Notes: generated by a model from the sequence alone, not told the origin. A DNA stretch of 64,000 nucleotides from Acidimicrobiales bacterium AG-410-I20 (GCA_003215175.1 QCKS01000003.1:29121-93120); one strand, 5' to 3'. Shown: positions 27,422 to 35,936, counted from the stretch's first letter. Numbers and translations are program-made.

Positions 27422-28224
27422 TGTCATTACTTCTCGGTTCTATACCGAGCCCCAGTAAATCATATTTAGATTTAGGGGTAATTGAGTTACGCGCCTATGG
27501 GTTAATGATTGCTCTCGGAGTAGTAGCGGCGGTCTGGTTCAGTCAAAAACGATGGAAAGCATACGGGGAAGATCCAGAGAACATCTCCGCAATAGCGCTC
27601 TGGGCAGTGCCTGCTGGACTCATTGGATCACGCATATATCACGTAGCAACTGACTGGAAGAGTTACCAAGGACGTTGGGAAGATGCAATAAAAATCTGGG
27701 AAGGTGGCCTTGGTATTCCGGGAGGTCTTGCTGCAGGAGTAATTGTCGGTGTGGTAATCGCACGACGGCAAAATATTTCTGTTCAAAAAGTCCTTGATGC
27801 AGTGATCCCTTCTTTACCCTTGGCTCAAGCAATTGGCCGATGGGGGAACTGGTTCAATCAAGAACTATTTGGACGCCCCACAGATCTACCCTGGGCAGTT
27901 GAAATTGGACCTGCACACCGGCCGGAAAAATACTTAGATATAAATACTTTCCACCCAACATTCCTCTACGAAAGCCTTTGGAACCTTGCCTTAGTATGGA
28001 TTCTGGTCACCGTTGACCGAAAAGAATACTTGAAACCTGGCCACCTCATTGGGCTTTGGATCTTTGGCTACGGGTTGGGAAGACTTTGGATAGAAGCCCT
28101 GCGTATAGACCAAGCCTCTTTGATTTTAGGAATAAGAGTTAACATATGGATTAGTGCAATAGCAATTATTGCTGGCGCAATAGTGTGGGTTAAGGGTCGC
28201 AAGCCAATCCATGAAAGTATTTAA
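27421..28224 (+). CDS. lgt: Prolipoprotein diacylglyceryl transferase
   Basis: The 267-residue polytopic membrane enzyme transfers diacylglycerol from phosphatidylglycerol to the lipobox cysteine of prolipoproteins. The Lgt signature GRWGNWFNQELFG is at about 139-151, with about seven hydrophobic segments, and HPTFLYES and GYGLGRLWIEALR are conserved. Two lipoproteins with lipoboxes are encoded at 51.9-53.3 kb, possible clients. The start overlaps the stop of the acyl-CoA dehydrogenase as TAATG. Confidence 0.94.
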   Translation: MSLLLGSIPSPSKSYLDLGVIELRAYGLMIALGVVAAVWFSQKRWKAYGEDPENISAIALWAVPAGLIGSRIYHVATDWKSYQGRWEDAIKIWEGGLGIPGGLAAGVIVGVVIARRQNISVQKVLDAVIPSLPLAQAIGRWGNWFNQELFGRPTDLPWAVEIGPAHRPEKYLDINTFHPTFLYESLWNLALVWILVTVDRKEYLKPGHLIGLWIFGYGLGRLWIEALRIDQASLILGIRVNIWISAIAIIAGAIVWVKGRKPIHESI

Positions 28225-28226
28225 GT

Positions 28227-28760
28227 ATGTCCTTTCAAGAGAATACATTTCGTCGGATTGACCGAACCTTTGCATTCATCGATCTATCTGGCTTTACTGC
28301 GTATGCCGACGAATACGGCGATGAAGCCGGTATGGCCATCTTGGAAGGATTTCGTAACAGTGTTCGCTTAGTAGCAGCAAAAAAAGGTGTGCGGATCGCA
28401 AAGTGGCTTGGCGATGGAGCAATGCTAGTTGGGGTAGAACCAGAACAAACAGTAGAAGCAGTAATTGAGATGGAAGGCCTGATTGACCTATCTCAATCGC
28501 CTTTGCCTATGAGGGCAGGAATAGCCAGCGGACCAGTACTACTTATAGATGGAGATGACCATGTAGGCAGACCGGTGATTCTTGCATCACGTTTATGCGA
28601 CATGGCAGGACCTCATCAAGTTCTTGCTCCTGCTTCTATGGCTATGGCACTTATGGTAAACACGGCAGTGCGCAAAATTGGAGAACATTCCATAATGGGA
28701 TTTGATGAACCATTCGAACTAGTTCAGTTGACTTCTCGTGACGAGTCACTGAAGAGATGA
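28227..28760 (+). CDS. Small class III nucleotidyl cyclase-fold protein
   Basis: The 177-residue protein consists of little more than one class III adenylate/guanylate cyclase homology domain. The two metal-binding aspartates are present: Asp19 in FIDLSGFTAYAD and Asp63 in WLGDGAMLV. A VGRPVILASRLCDMAG segment matches the later part of the domain. No receptor, membrane or HAMP domain is attached. It may make cyclic nucleotide or act as a binding homologue; the adenine-selecting residues cannot be judged by eye. It is 2 bases after lgt and overlaps the next gene by 4 bases. Confidence 0.75.
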   Translation: MSFQENTFRRIDRTFAFIDLSGFTAYADEYGDEAGMAILEGFRNSVRLVAAKKGVRIAKWLGDGAMLVGVEPEQTVEAVIEMEGLIDLSQSPLPMRAGIASGPVLLIDGDDHVGRPVILASRLCDMAGPHQVLAPASMAMALMVNTAVRKIGEHSIMGFDEPFELVQLTSRDESLKR

Positions 28761-29020
28761 CGCCATTTGAAACTGCAGTAGCGCGAGTCCTGAAAGAGCT
28801 CCGTCCAGGTGAAGTTGTCACTTACGGGGAAGTTGCTGCAGAAGCAGGCTTTCCTTCTGCGCACCGAGCTGTTGGTCGATTTTTAAGAAACAACGAAGGC
28901 TATCCATGGTGGAGGGTAGTGGCTTCGAATGGACGATTAGTTCCTGGACATGAAGCCGAACAAACTTCCCAACTGAAAATAGAAGGTGTGCAAGTTCGTG
29001 ATGGCCGAGTAGTCGCTTAG
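28757..29020 (+). CDS. Alkyltransferase-like (ATL) DNA-binding protein
   Basis: The 87-residue protein matches the C-terminal DNA-binding domain of O6-alkylguanine-DNA alkyltransferase (VVTYGEVAAEAG, HRAVGRFLRNN). The PCHRV active site is replaced by PWWRV at 50-54, so the acceptor Cys is a Trp. That substitution defines ATL proteins, which bind O6-alkylguanine without repairing it and hand lesions to nucleotide excision repair. The start overlaps the cyclase-fold gene by 4 bases. No LexA box is seen upstream. Confidence 0.88.
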   Translation: MTPFETAVARVLKELRPGEVVTYGEVAAEAGFPSAHRAVGRFLRNNEGYPWWRVVASNGRLVPGHEAEQTSQLKIEGVQVRDGRVVA

Positions 29021-29133
29021 GTCAGTTGTCCTTATCTCTGAAGAACGAGAAGGTAAGATAGATACGTCTTTTGATTAAGCACTCGAAAAAAGAGTGAACT
29101 AGTCCAGTATTCAAAACCCCAGAACAGGTAACC

Positions 29134-30306
29134 ATGTCTTCGATCAACAAGTTTTCAACCCTCGGAGTAGATCCTGACATCGTTGAAGCCCTATCTAAAC
29201 GTGGGATTACTGAACCATTTGAAATTCAAGAAATTTCAATTCAAGACGCGTTGGATGGAAGAGATGTATGCGGGAAAGCAAAAACTGGTTCTGGAAAAAC
29301 GCTCGCTTTTGGCATTCCTTGTGTTCAACGAGTGAGCAAAGCGAAGCCAGGTAGACCCACAGCATTAGCACTAGTCCCAACAAGGGAACTAGCAACCCAA
29401 GTATGTAAAGAACTCAAACCTTTAGCCGCAGTTCGAGATATCAAAGTTGAAGCAATTTATGGAGGCGCTCCAATAGAAAAACAAATCGATTCACTTTCTA
29501 AGGGAATCGATTTAGTGGTGGCTACACCTGGAAGAATAATTGACTTAATTGAAAAAGAAGAAATAACAGTTGCAGATTTAGAAATAGTGATCGTAGACGA
29601 AGCAGACAGAATGGCAGACATGGGTTTCATGCCGCAAGTTGAATGGATATTACGAGGAGTAGAACGAGAACATCAGACGCTACTTTTCTCCGCGACTTTA
29701 GATGGAATGGTTTCAAGTCTGATTAGTCGTTATCAGAAAAACCCAGTTATGCATGAAGTCACCTATAAGGAGGTGGCAGTAGAAGAGATGCATCACCGTT
29801 TTTTCACTGTTCACGAGATGGACCGGGAAAAAGTTGCTGCAACAATAATCAAAGCATCAAATCGCACGATTCTTTTCTCGCGAACAAAATGGGGAGCGGA
29901 CAAACTCGCAAAGAAATTAAGGGAAGCAGGAGTAAGCGCAGCTCCAATACACGGTGATTTACGCCAATCACAGAGAGAAAAATCTTTAGCAGATTTCACA
30001 AAAGGCAAAGTGCAGGCTCTTGTAGCAACCGATGTAGCAGCAAGAGGTATCCACATCGACGACGTGGATGTTGTAATTCATTATGACCCTCCTTCAGATG
30101 CCAAAACATATGTACATCGTTCTGGAAGAACAGCTCGAGCAGGAGAATCGGGAGTGGTTGTAAGCCTGATTCTTTGGAACGAAGAAATGGAAGTCCGTAA
30201 GTTAATGCGTCGATTAGGGATGAAACATCCGATTGTAGAAGTGTTCTCTAATGATCCTCGGCTAACCGACTTGGTTTCGTGGGATCCAACAGTTGATGCC
30301 GCTTAA
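29134..30306 (+). CDS. DEAD-box RNA helicase
   Basis: The 390-residue ATP-dependent RNA helicase carries the Q motif (GITEPFEIQEISI), Walker A AKTGSGKT at 49-56, PTRELA, DEAD at 155-158, SAT at 186-188, and helicase-domain-2 motifs including VATDVAARGIHIDDVD and HRSGRTARAG. It lacks a long C-terminal RNA-binding extension, so it is close to a minimal RhlE-like core. Likely roles are ribosome assembly or mRNA turnover. It precedes an adenine methylase by 15 bases, perhaps co-transcribed. Confidence 0.93.
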   Translation: MSSINKFSTLGVDPDIVEALSKRGITEPFEIQEISIQDALDGRDVCGKAKTGSGKTLAFGIPCVQRVSKAKPGRPTALALVPTRELATQVCKELKPLAAVRDIKVEAIYGGAPIEKQIDSLSKGIDLVVATPGRIIDLIEKEEITVADLEIVIVDEADRMADMGFMPQVEWILRGVEREHQTLLFSATLDGMVSSLISRYQKNPVMHEVTYKEVAVEEMHHRFFTVHEMDREKVAATIIKASNRTILFSRTKWGADKLAKKLREAGVSAAPIHGDLRQSQREKSLADFTKGKVQALVATDVAARGIHIDDVDVVIHYDPPSDAKTYVHRSGRTARAGESGVVVSLILWNEEMEVRKLMRRLGMKHPIVEVFSNDPRLTDLVSWDPTVDAA

Positions 30307-30321
30307 CTTCAAGAGACTCTA

Positions 30322-31992
30322 ATGAACACTTTCCCGGTTCATTTACCCCAAACATTAGCTACTGTAGCTGAACTAAAAGGCGGCCCACAATTTCTAGACA
30401 TTCACGGCAACGTTGTAGAAACAGGAAATTTGTCTCCAAAGATTACTCAAGAACCTTTACTCGCTGAAACGTATGAAAAACTTTTAACTTCTCGGACGAG
30501 AAAAACAGCTGGCGCCTTCTATACCCCCTTAGATGTAGCCGAAAAACTCACAGAAGTCGCTGTCTTAGAAGGGCCAGTAGTAGACCCAGCATGCGGAGGA
30601 GGAATATTTCTTCTTTCAGCAGCGAAAAGACTCGCCGCGCTTGGAGGAGATCCAAAAGAAATAGCAAGAAATCAAATATTTGGATCAGATATAGATGAGT
30701 GGGCAGTAGCAGTTTGCCGGTGGGAGCTCGCTCATTGGGCCGGAATAGAACCAGAAGAAGTACAAGGAGTCACTAAAGCAGACCCGCTTACAGAGAAACC
30801 ATCAGGGTGGCCTGATCAATTTGGCGCTGTGATAGGCAACCCTCCGTTTCTGAGCCAGCTTCATCGAACAACCTCAAGAACCGCAGACCGCAGAGAGGAA
30901 CTTCGTTCCCGATATGGAAATTTACTCAAGGCATATACAAATGAAGCCTGGCTGTTTCTTGCGATGGGGTTAGAGCTCCTAGCCCCACAAGGACAAATGC
31001 TACTTATCCAGCCCTTATCGCTTATCGGCGCTAGGGATGCATCAGAAATAAGAAAGAAAATTCTCACAGAAGCGTCACTTGTAGGACTTTGGGTTGATCA
31101 GTCCACAGTCTTTATTGGACATACAGAAGTATGTGCACCCATAGTCCGGAACTCCCTCATAGACAAAAAACAAGTGGTTCGTTATACCGGTCGAACAATT
31201 CAAGAAGTTTCTTCAGTTGAACAACCATCAGATCCAGAAGACTGGGGGGGACTAATAGCAGACCTCATGGGTTTACCTAGCACTGAATTCACTGGCTCTG
31301 GACAAGTGGAACATAAAGCAACCACTACCGCAGGTTTCCGCCAACACTTCTACGGGCTCGTTCCTGGAGTTAGCGAACAGAAAGAAGAAGAAATCAAGCA
31401 TCCACTAATCACCACCGCCATGGTTGACCCCTTCAACTGTTTATGGGGACAAAAATCTGTTCAGTTTGATGGTAAGAAATGGGAACGTCCTGTAGTTGAC
31501 CTAAACCTCGTAGCTGAATTCGACAAAGCGGTAGGAGGGTGGATGAGGAAACGACAGAGACCAAAATTGCTTATCTCAACTCAAACCAAAGTAATTGAAG
31601 TAGTAGTAGACGAAAGAGGAGATTGGGTTCCTTTAACACCACTAATAATCGTTGAACCTCAAGAAGAAGATTTATGGGCCCTTGCTGCATCACTTTCTTC
31701 TCCGATAGTAAGTGCTTTAGCGGCACGTCAAACCGCAGGCGCAGCCCGCTCAGTTAGCCGAATCACTCTCTCAGCGAGACAATTACTGAATCTGCCGCTC
31801 CCCTCAGATAAACAGGCATTAAATGAAGCAATAGAGATAGCTCAATTTATTCATAAAAGCTCTGATCGGAATCTAGAAAGGTCTTGGTTGCTTTTTGGCG
31901 AAACAATAAACAGAGCCTATGGAACAAAGAATGAAGACCTAATTTCTTGGTGGTGGAACCGTCATCCAGGAGCGCGTAAGCAGAATAAATAA
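30322..31992 (+). CDS. Orphan N6-adenine DNA methyltransferase (Eco57I/TaqI-like)
   Basis: The 556-residue S-adenosylmethionine-dependent methylase has GAFYTP near 64-69 (upstream motif X region), motif I DPACGGG near 88-94, FGSDID, and the catalytic motif IV NPPF at 173-176. The C-terminal half (about 300-520) is long enough for a target-recognition domain and ends in a Trp-rich tail SWWWNRH. No restriction nuclease, helicase-translocase or specificity gene lies beside it; its neighbours are a DEAD-box RNA helicase and metX. It could be an epigenetic methylase or a relic of a type IIG-like system. No nuclease motif is visible. Confidence 0.82.
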   Translation: MNTFPVHLPQTLATVAELKGGPQFLDIHGNVVETGNLSPKITQEPLLAETYEKLLTSRTRKTAGAFYTPLDVAEKLTEVAVLEGPVVDPACGGGIFLLSAAKRLAALGGDPKEIARNQIFGSDIDEWAVAVCRWELAHWAGIEPEEVQGVTKADPLTEKPSGWPDQFGAVIGNPPFLSQLHRTTSRTADRREELRSRYGNLLKAYTNEAWLFLAMGLELLAPQGQMLLIQPLSLIGARDASEIRKKILTEASLVGLWVDQSTVFIGHTEVCAPIVRNSLIDKKQVVRYTGRTIQEVSSVEQPSDPEDWGGLIADLMGLPSTEFTGSGQVEHKATTTAGFRQHFYGLVPGVSEQKEEEIKHPLITTAMVDPFNCLWGQKSVQFDGKKWERPVVDLNLVAEFDKAVGGWMRKRQRPKLLISTQTKVIEVVVDERGDWVPLTPLIIVEPQEEDLWALAASLSSPIVSALAARQTAGAARSVSRITLSARQLLNLPLPSDKQALNEAIEIAQFIHKSSDRNLERSWLLFGETINRAYGTKNEDLISWWWNRHPGARKQNK

Positions 31993-32032
31993 ATGATTGA
32001 CCGGCTTAAGCTCCTTTCCGTCTACACTTTAT

Positions 32033-32100
32033 AAAGGCATTACGAGTGGTCTGGGAAAAATCCAGATCCGGCAACCTGGGAGGACACCCAAGGTGCCCGC
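32033..32100 (+). promoter_or_regulatory. SAM-I/SAM-IV clan riboswitch core upstream of metX
   Basis: P1 is GGCA 32036-32039 with TGCC 32094-32097 (AAA/TTT flank it). P2 is CTGG 32051-32054 with CCAG 32062-32065, preceded by the conserved GAGTGG segment (32044-32049). CCGGCAACC (32068-32076) carries the hallmark GGCAACC. P3 pairs CCTGGG with CCCAAGG (32075-32093). This is the shared core of S-adenosylmethionine riboswitches of the SAM-I and actinobacterial SAM-IV types. It precedes metX, a methionine synthesis gene, which fits SAM feedback. Confidence 0.85.
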
Positions 32101-32105
32101 TTTTC

Positions 32106-32190
32106 TGAAGAGAAGAGGATGTGGCCCTAACGGGCAACAAAGTGTCCGGTGTCGACAAAGTCGACCTCCGGTCGCCGGGTTCCGGTGAGT
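32106..32190 (+). promoter_or_regulatory. Hairpin-rich expression platform between riboswitch core and metX
   Basis: After the core come GCCC-TAAC-GGGC (32124-32135) and a long hairpin, CCGG 32146-32149 plus GTCGAC 32151-32156, loop AAA, GTCGAC 32160-32165 and CCGG 32168-32171. A further CCGG-GTT-CCGG follows at 32175-32185 or so. The repeated self-complementary CCGG blocks allow alternative pairings. No T run follows, so control of the ribosome site or antitermination is as likely as an intrinsic terminator. These helices may be part of the SAM-IV-specific domain. Confidence 0.5.
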
Positions 32191-32202
32191 CTCCCCACCA
32201 AT

Positions 32203-33435
32203 ATGACTGAATCTGATGACTTAACTAAAGACGGGCAAGATCCGGCTACAGCGCACGTATATCCGCGTCCACTTACAGAAGGCCTTCCCGTGACGGGAGC
32301 ATGGCAAGAGGGAGACCCTGAAGGCAATCGCCAGTTCACGCAAGTGCATCCTGATAGAAGTTTTGTACTTGAAGGCGGTGGCGTTCTCGAAGAAGTAACG
32401 ATGGCCTATGAAACATGGGGGACACTTTCACCTAACGCAGATAACGCGGTTTTAGTATGTCATGCACTAACAGGAGACTCTCATGCCCATGGAGAACATG
32501 GAGAAGCACATCCAACTCCTGGATGGTGGAACGGCGTAATCGGTGAAGGTTGTGGACTGGACCCTGATGAGCACTTCATCGTTTGTATCAACGTGCTCGG
32601 GGGCTGTCAGGGGTCAACAGGACCAGCATCTATTAATCCATCCACGGGCAAACCCTATGGATCATCGTTCCCAGTGATCACAACTCGAGATATGGTCAGA
32701 GCTCAATCAGCGGTCGCAGACCATCTTGGTATTGATAAATGGCACTTAGTTGTCGGCGGGTCTATGGGCGGGATGCAAGTGCTCGAATGGGGAATTATGT
32801 ACCCCGAAAGAGTTCGAGCGTTAGCTCCACTAGCTACAGCCCTAGCAGCTTCTCCTTGGCAAATAGGATGGAGTTCGGTTGGCCGAAGGGCGCTCGTGTT
32901 GGATCCACTTTTCCGAGGGGGAGATTATTACGATGCAGAACCAGGCAATGGTCCCCACTCAGGATTAGCAATTGCTCGTGCCGTAGCCCAAATACATTAC
33001 CGGAGCCCAGGTTCATTCGCTGAGCGATTCGGAAGAGAAGTAGTTAGTCCAAGGAGCTTGTATGGATTATGGGATCAATATCAAGTTGAGTCATATTTGG
33101 ATTATCAAGGAGAGAAACTCGTTCGAAGATTTGATGCGAACAGTTATTTAGTTCTTAACAGAGCAATGGATCTACATGACGTTGCTCGTGATCGTGGCAG
33201 TATTAATGAAGCGGTTTCTCGCTTAGCTCGCGTGCCGGTACTTACTTTGAGTATTACTTCTGACTATTTATACCCTCCAGACTTACAGATGCAAATTTTT
33301 GAAGCAGTTGAAGGAATTGGAGGGAGATGCATTCATCAGATAGTGGAAAATGGCAATGGTCATGACGGCTTCCTTTTAGCAACCCAGGATGTTTCTTCGC
33401 ATATAAAGAATTTCTTAGAAGGGGTATCTGAATAA
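32203..33435 (+). CDS. metX: Homoserine O-acyltransferase MetX
   Basis: The 410-residue alpha/beta-hydrolase acylates homoserine in methionine synthesis. The nucleophile is Ser187 in GGSMGG, the N-terminal AYETWG and oxyanion region CHALTGD are present, and the C-terminal catalytic Asp (ITSDYLYP) and His (NGHDGFL) are visible. Whether the donor is acetyl- or succinyl-CoA is not read here. I chose ATG 32203; the in-frame GTG at 32149 lies inside the GC-rich hairpin leader. A SAM riboswitch lies upstream. Confidence 0.93.
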   Translation: MTESDDLTKDGQDPATAHVYPRPLTEGLPVTGAWQEGDPEGNRQFTQVHPDRSFVLEGGGVLEEVTMAYETWGTLSPNADNAVLVCHALTGDSHAHGEHGEAHPTPGWWNGVIGEGCGLDPDEHFIVCINVLGGCQGSTGPASINPSTGKPYGSSFPVITTRDMVRAQSAVADHLGIDKWHLVVGGSMGGMQVLEWGIMYPERVRALAPLATALAASPWQIGWSSVGRRALVLDPLFRGGDYYDAEPGNGPHSGLAIARAVAQIHYRSPGSFAERFGREVVSPRSLYGLWDQYQVESYLDYQGEKLVRRFDANSYLVLNRAMDLHDVARDRGSINEAVSRLARVPVLTLSITSDYLYPPDLQMQIFEAVEGIGGRCIHQIVENGNGHDGFLLATQDVSSHIKNFLEGVSE

Positions 33436-33475
33436 AACCTGACCAAGCTAAGTGGATCAAAGCATAAGATAACTT

Positions 33476-34261
33476 ATGCCCGAAATTCTTGAGATTGAGG
33501 CGTATCGAAGGCTGGCTGAAAAGGTCGTAGGTCGCGTCGTCTCTGAAGTCCTCGCACCAGATCACTGGTACGTGAAAGGTGGAGTTACTCCAGAAGACCT
33601 TGTTGAGAATTTAAAAAATAGGCGGTTTACAAAAGTGCGAAGAAAAGGAAAACTCTTACTCCTAGACTCCGGTGGGCCGACACTAGGTTTGAGATTTGGG
33701 ATGACCGGAAGGTTGTTTGTTGATGGGAAAGCAGGAATAGATCAACTCGAATTCTTTGAGGTAAGTAGGCAAAGTAATCCTGCATGGCATCGGTTCATAA
33801 TTGAGTTCAAAGGAGGGGGAAGCTTAGTAATCGATGACCCACGTAGATTAGGGGGAGTAGAACTAAACCCTGAAGAGGAACGACTTGGACCCGACGCATG
33901 GGAAATAGGGCTATCGGATCTTCGTAAAATCTTGTCTAATACTACGACAGCGTTAAAAGCCCGACTTTTAGACCAATCACGTATTGCTGGGTTAGGTAAT
34001 CTTTTAGTTGATGAAATTTGTTGGCGCAGCAACCTTGATCCAAATCGATCAGCAAACTCTCTAAATGAAGAAGAAATCAAAATATTGAATCGCACAATTC
34101 GGACGGTCCTTAATCAACTGGACAAACGTGGAGGCTCCCATAAAGGAGATTTCTTTGAACATAGAAACAAAGGAGGGGTTTGCCCATTGGATGGAGAACC
34201 TTTACGACGTTCAGAGGCTGGGGGGAGAACAACATGGTGGTGCCCCTCACATCAGCGTTAA
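33476..34261 (+). CDS. Fpg/Nei-family DNA glycosylase with altered zinc finger
   Basis: The 261-residue protein has the catalytic Pro2-Glu3 start (MPEILEIEAY), the beta-hairpin lysine in RRKGKLLLL (57-59), the AGLGNLLVDEICW helix-two-turn-helix with DPNR, and a C-terminal finger. That finger reads CPLDG and CPSHQ, so two of the four usual Cys ligands are Asp and His. Such enzymes remove oxidised purines or pyrimidines by beta/delta elimination. Substrate choice between Fpg and Nei types is not resolved. It follows metX by 40 bases. Confidence 0.85.
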   Translation: MPEILEIEAYRRLAEKVVGRVVSEVLAPDHWYVKGGVTPEDLVENLKNRRFTKVRRKGKLLLLDSGGPTLGLRFGMTGRLFVDGKAGIDQLEFFEVSRQSNPAWHRFIIEFKGGGSLVIDDPRRLGGVELNPEEERLGPDAWEIGLSDLRKILSNTTTALKARLLDQSRIAGLGNLLVDEICWRSNLDPNRSANSLNEEEIKILNRTIRTVLNQLDKRGGSHKGDFFEHRNKGGVCPLDGEPLRRSEAGGRTTWWCPSHQR

Positions 34262-34308
34262 CTGACCACTCCGACTAACCTAGACTAAGAGCAACTAAGG
34301 GTAGACCA

Positions 34309-34734
34309 GTGGGAAAAAAACTAGTTAAAAATAGTATTTCTGTAACCGTATGTTTAGTTTTTGCTACTTTTCTGTATGTCAACGCGGCATCAGCGGAGAC
34401 ACTCACTGTAGAGGAACAGTCGTCGATAGTTGAAGAAACTAAAGAAGATCGAGTGGAAGACATCGTTCTCACCCTTCGAATTATTGCGGGCGTGGTTTTC
34501 GTAGCAACAGTCGGTTTTTTCTGGCACACCCGTCCCAGTAGGCGACTCCAAGCCGCTATTGATAGGGGAGAAATTGATGGGACTCCACATCACTCAAAGA
34601 AGTCAAAATATTCATTTCATTTCAACATCCCTGATGATGAGTCATCGCGTTCCTCAAATGAACTTTTAGCAGAATTATTAGAAGAGAAACCTACAAGTGA
34701 AACTTTAGACAAGGAGCGTTTAGAAGATGTCTGA
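34309..34734 (+). CDS. Uncharacterised secreted or membrane protein
   Basis: I do not recognise this family. The 141-residue product starts with GTG, has a signal-peptide-like N-terminus (hydrophobic 9-27, AASA at about 26-29), an acidic linker (30-50), a membrane segment at about 52-73 (VLTLRIIAGVVFVATVGFFW), and a charged cytoplasmic tail ending in an acidic stretch. If the first segment is cleaved it is a single-pass membrane protein. It overlaps the next small gene by 8 bases and follows the glycosylase by 47 bases. Confidence 0.6.
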   Translation: MGKKLVKNSISVTVCLVFATFLYVNAASAETLTVEEQSSIVEETKEDRVEDIVLTLRIIAGVVFVATVGFFWHTRPSRRLQAAIDRGEIDGTPHHSKKSKYSFHFNIPDDESSRSSNELLAELLEEKPTSETLDKERLEDV

Positions 34735-34948
34735 CGAACTTGATGTAGAAGCAATGATAAAAAGATTCCGAGAGCGAGCAGCAGCAGTGCAAAATCGCAA
34801 TCTGCCTCCTATTGGAGGGGAAGAAAGACAAATGTTCTTACAGCAAGCTCAAAATGATTTCCAAGATTTTGCCATCATTGGAGATGCAGAAGCAGTTCTT
34901 GAAGACGGAATTTTGACTCTAAAAGTTGACTTACGTCCGGCAGAATAA
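34727..34948 (+). CDS. Uncharacterised 73-residue soluble protein
   Basis: The small acidic protein has an N-terminal helix (DVEAMIKRFRERAAAVQNR) and a C-terminal segment likely to form two strands (AEAVLEDGILTLKVDL). There is no signal peptide and no recognised motif. Its start sits inside the end of the membrane protein gene, 8 bases before that stop, which argues for coupling and a real product. Function unknown. Confidence 0.55.
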   Translation: MSDELDVEAMIKRFRERAAAVQNRNLPPIGGEERQMFLQQAQNDFQDFAIIGDAEAVLEDGILTLKVDLRPAE

Positions 34949-34958
34949 AATTTCTAGA

Positions 34959-35936
34959 TTAGCCAAGTACCTGGCTATAGAGCCTTAACCAATTCCCGCC
35001 CATTACCGCAGCTGTTTCGTCTTCAGTCATGCCTCTAGATTGCAGAGCATCAGCGATTTGACTAAAACCACGCATAGTTGTCAACCAATCAGGCTCTGGA
35101 ATTTTCCCCGGGCGAGAAGCAGAGCCAGCACCGTAATTTGTCACTCTCGACCACCGACCCTGTCGCATCCATTCAAGATGAGACATGCCCAGATTACGGC
35201 TGTGATCTGTGCCAATTCCAACATGATGAATTCCGACTAAATCAACGGTATAGGCGACAACTTCCGACCACTTCTCAGGAGTTTCGGCAAATCCATCACA
35301 GATATTTGGGTAAGTAGCTAAACCTATCACTCCATCTTTTTCTGCAAGAGCCTTAATCAAATCATCAGATTTGTTTCGAACATGAGGAATAAACCCATCC
35401 GGATTAGCGTGTGTTACAGCAACAGGTTTCTCTGAATTTTCAATTACATCTAAACCAGTTCTTTGTCCAACGTGTGATAGGTCAATTAAAATACCGCATC
35501 GATTTAGTTCCGAAACAAGCTCAATCCCTGCGCGACTTATTCCGCTGTCAGAAGGTTCGTAACAGCTGCCCCCGTATTCGTTCTGGTTGTTGTATGTCAG
35601 TTGAAGTACTCGAACTCCCATATCAGCAAAGAGTTCGACAAAACGTATGTTGCCATTTAAAGCAGTCGTGTTTTGGTAACCAATGATTAAAGCGCATCGT
35701 CCGGAACTATTGATCTCTGTGATGTCCTCAGCGGTATGAGCGACCGCAACCAGATCATCATTTTCGCGAACTACATCTCGGAAACGTCCAAGAGCGTCCA
35801 TTGACTCAAGTGCATCTTCCCAAAAGCCAAGACTGACTGTCACGCAATCAAGTCCACCATCTAAAAGTTCTTGGAAAACCTCTTTATCAAAGATGCTGCA
35901 GTTCAAACCGTCAGCGAAAAACATACTCAGCTCCAA
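34959..35936 (-). CDS. M19 (renal dipeptidase-type) peptidase homologue with altered metal site
   Basis: The 325-residue TIM-barrel protein resembles M19 dipeptidases: VRVLQLTYNNQNEYGG, ILIDLSH and PVAVTHANP carry the segment with two of the zinc-binding histidines. The N-terminal H-x-D pair of the first zinc site is replaced: the family DGHND reads DGLNC at 9-13. It may bind one metal or have another substrate. No signal peptide is visible, so it appears cytoplasmic. It converges on the small unknown gene, 10 bases away. Confidence 0.8.
   Translation of the reverse strand: MELSMFFADGLNCSIFDKEVFQELLDGGLDCVTVSLGFWEDALESMDALGRFRDVVRENDDLVAVAHTAEDITEINSSGRCALIIGYQNTTALNGNIRFVELFADMGVRVLQLTYNNQNEYGGSCYEPSDSGISRAGIELVSELNRCGILIDLSHVGQRTGLDVIENSEKPVAVTHANPDGFIPHVRNKSDDLIKALAEKDGVIGLATYPNICDGFAETPEKWSEVVAYTVDLVGIHHVGIGTDHSRNLGMSHLEWMRQGRWSRVTNYGAGSASRPGKIPEPDWLTTMRGFSQIADALQSRGMTEDETAAVMGGNWLRLYSQVLG

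Noticed and set aside
32149..32202. In-frame GTG start for metX at 32149
   Set aside because: It falls inside the GC-rich hairpin after the SAM riboswitch; ATG 32203 gives the normal N-terminus.
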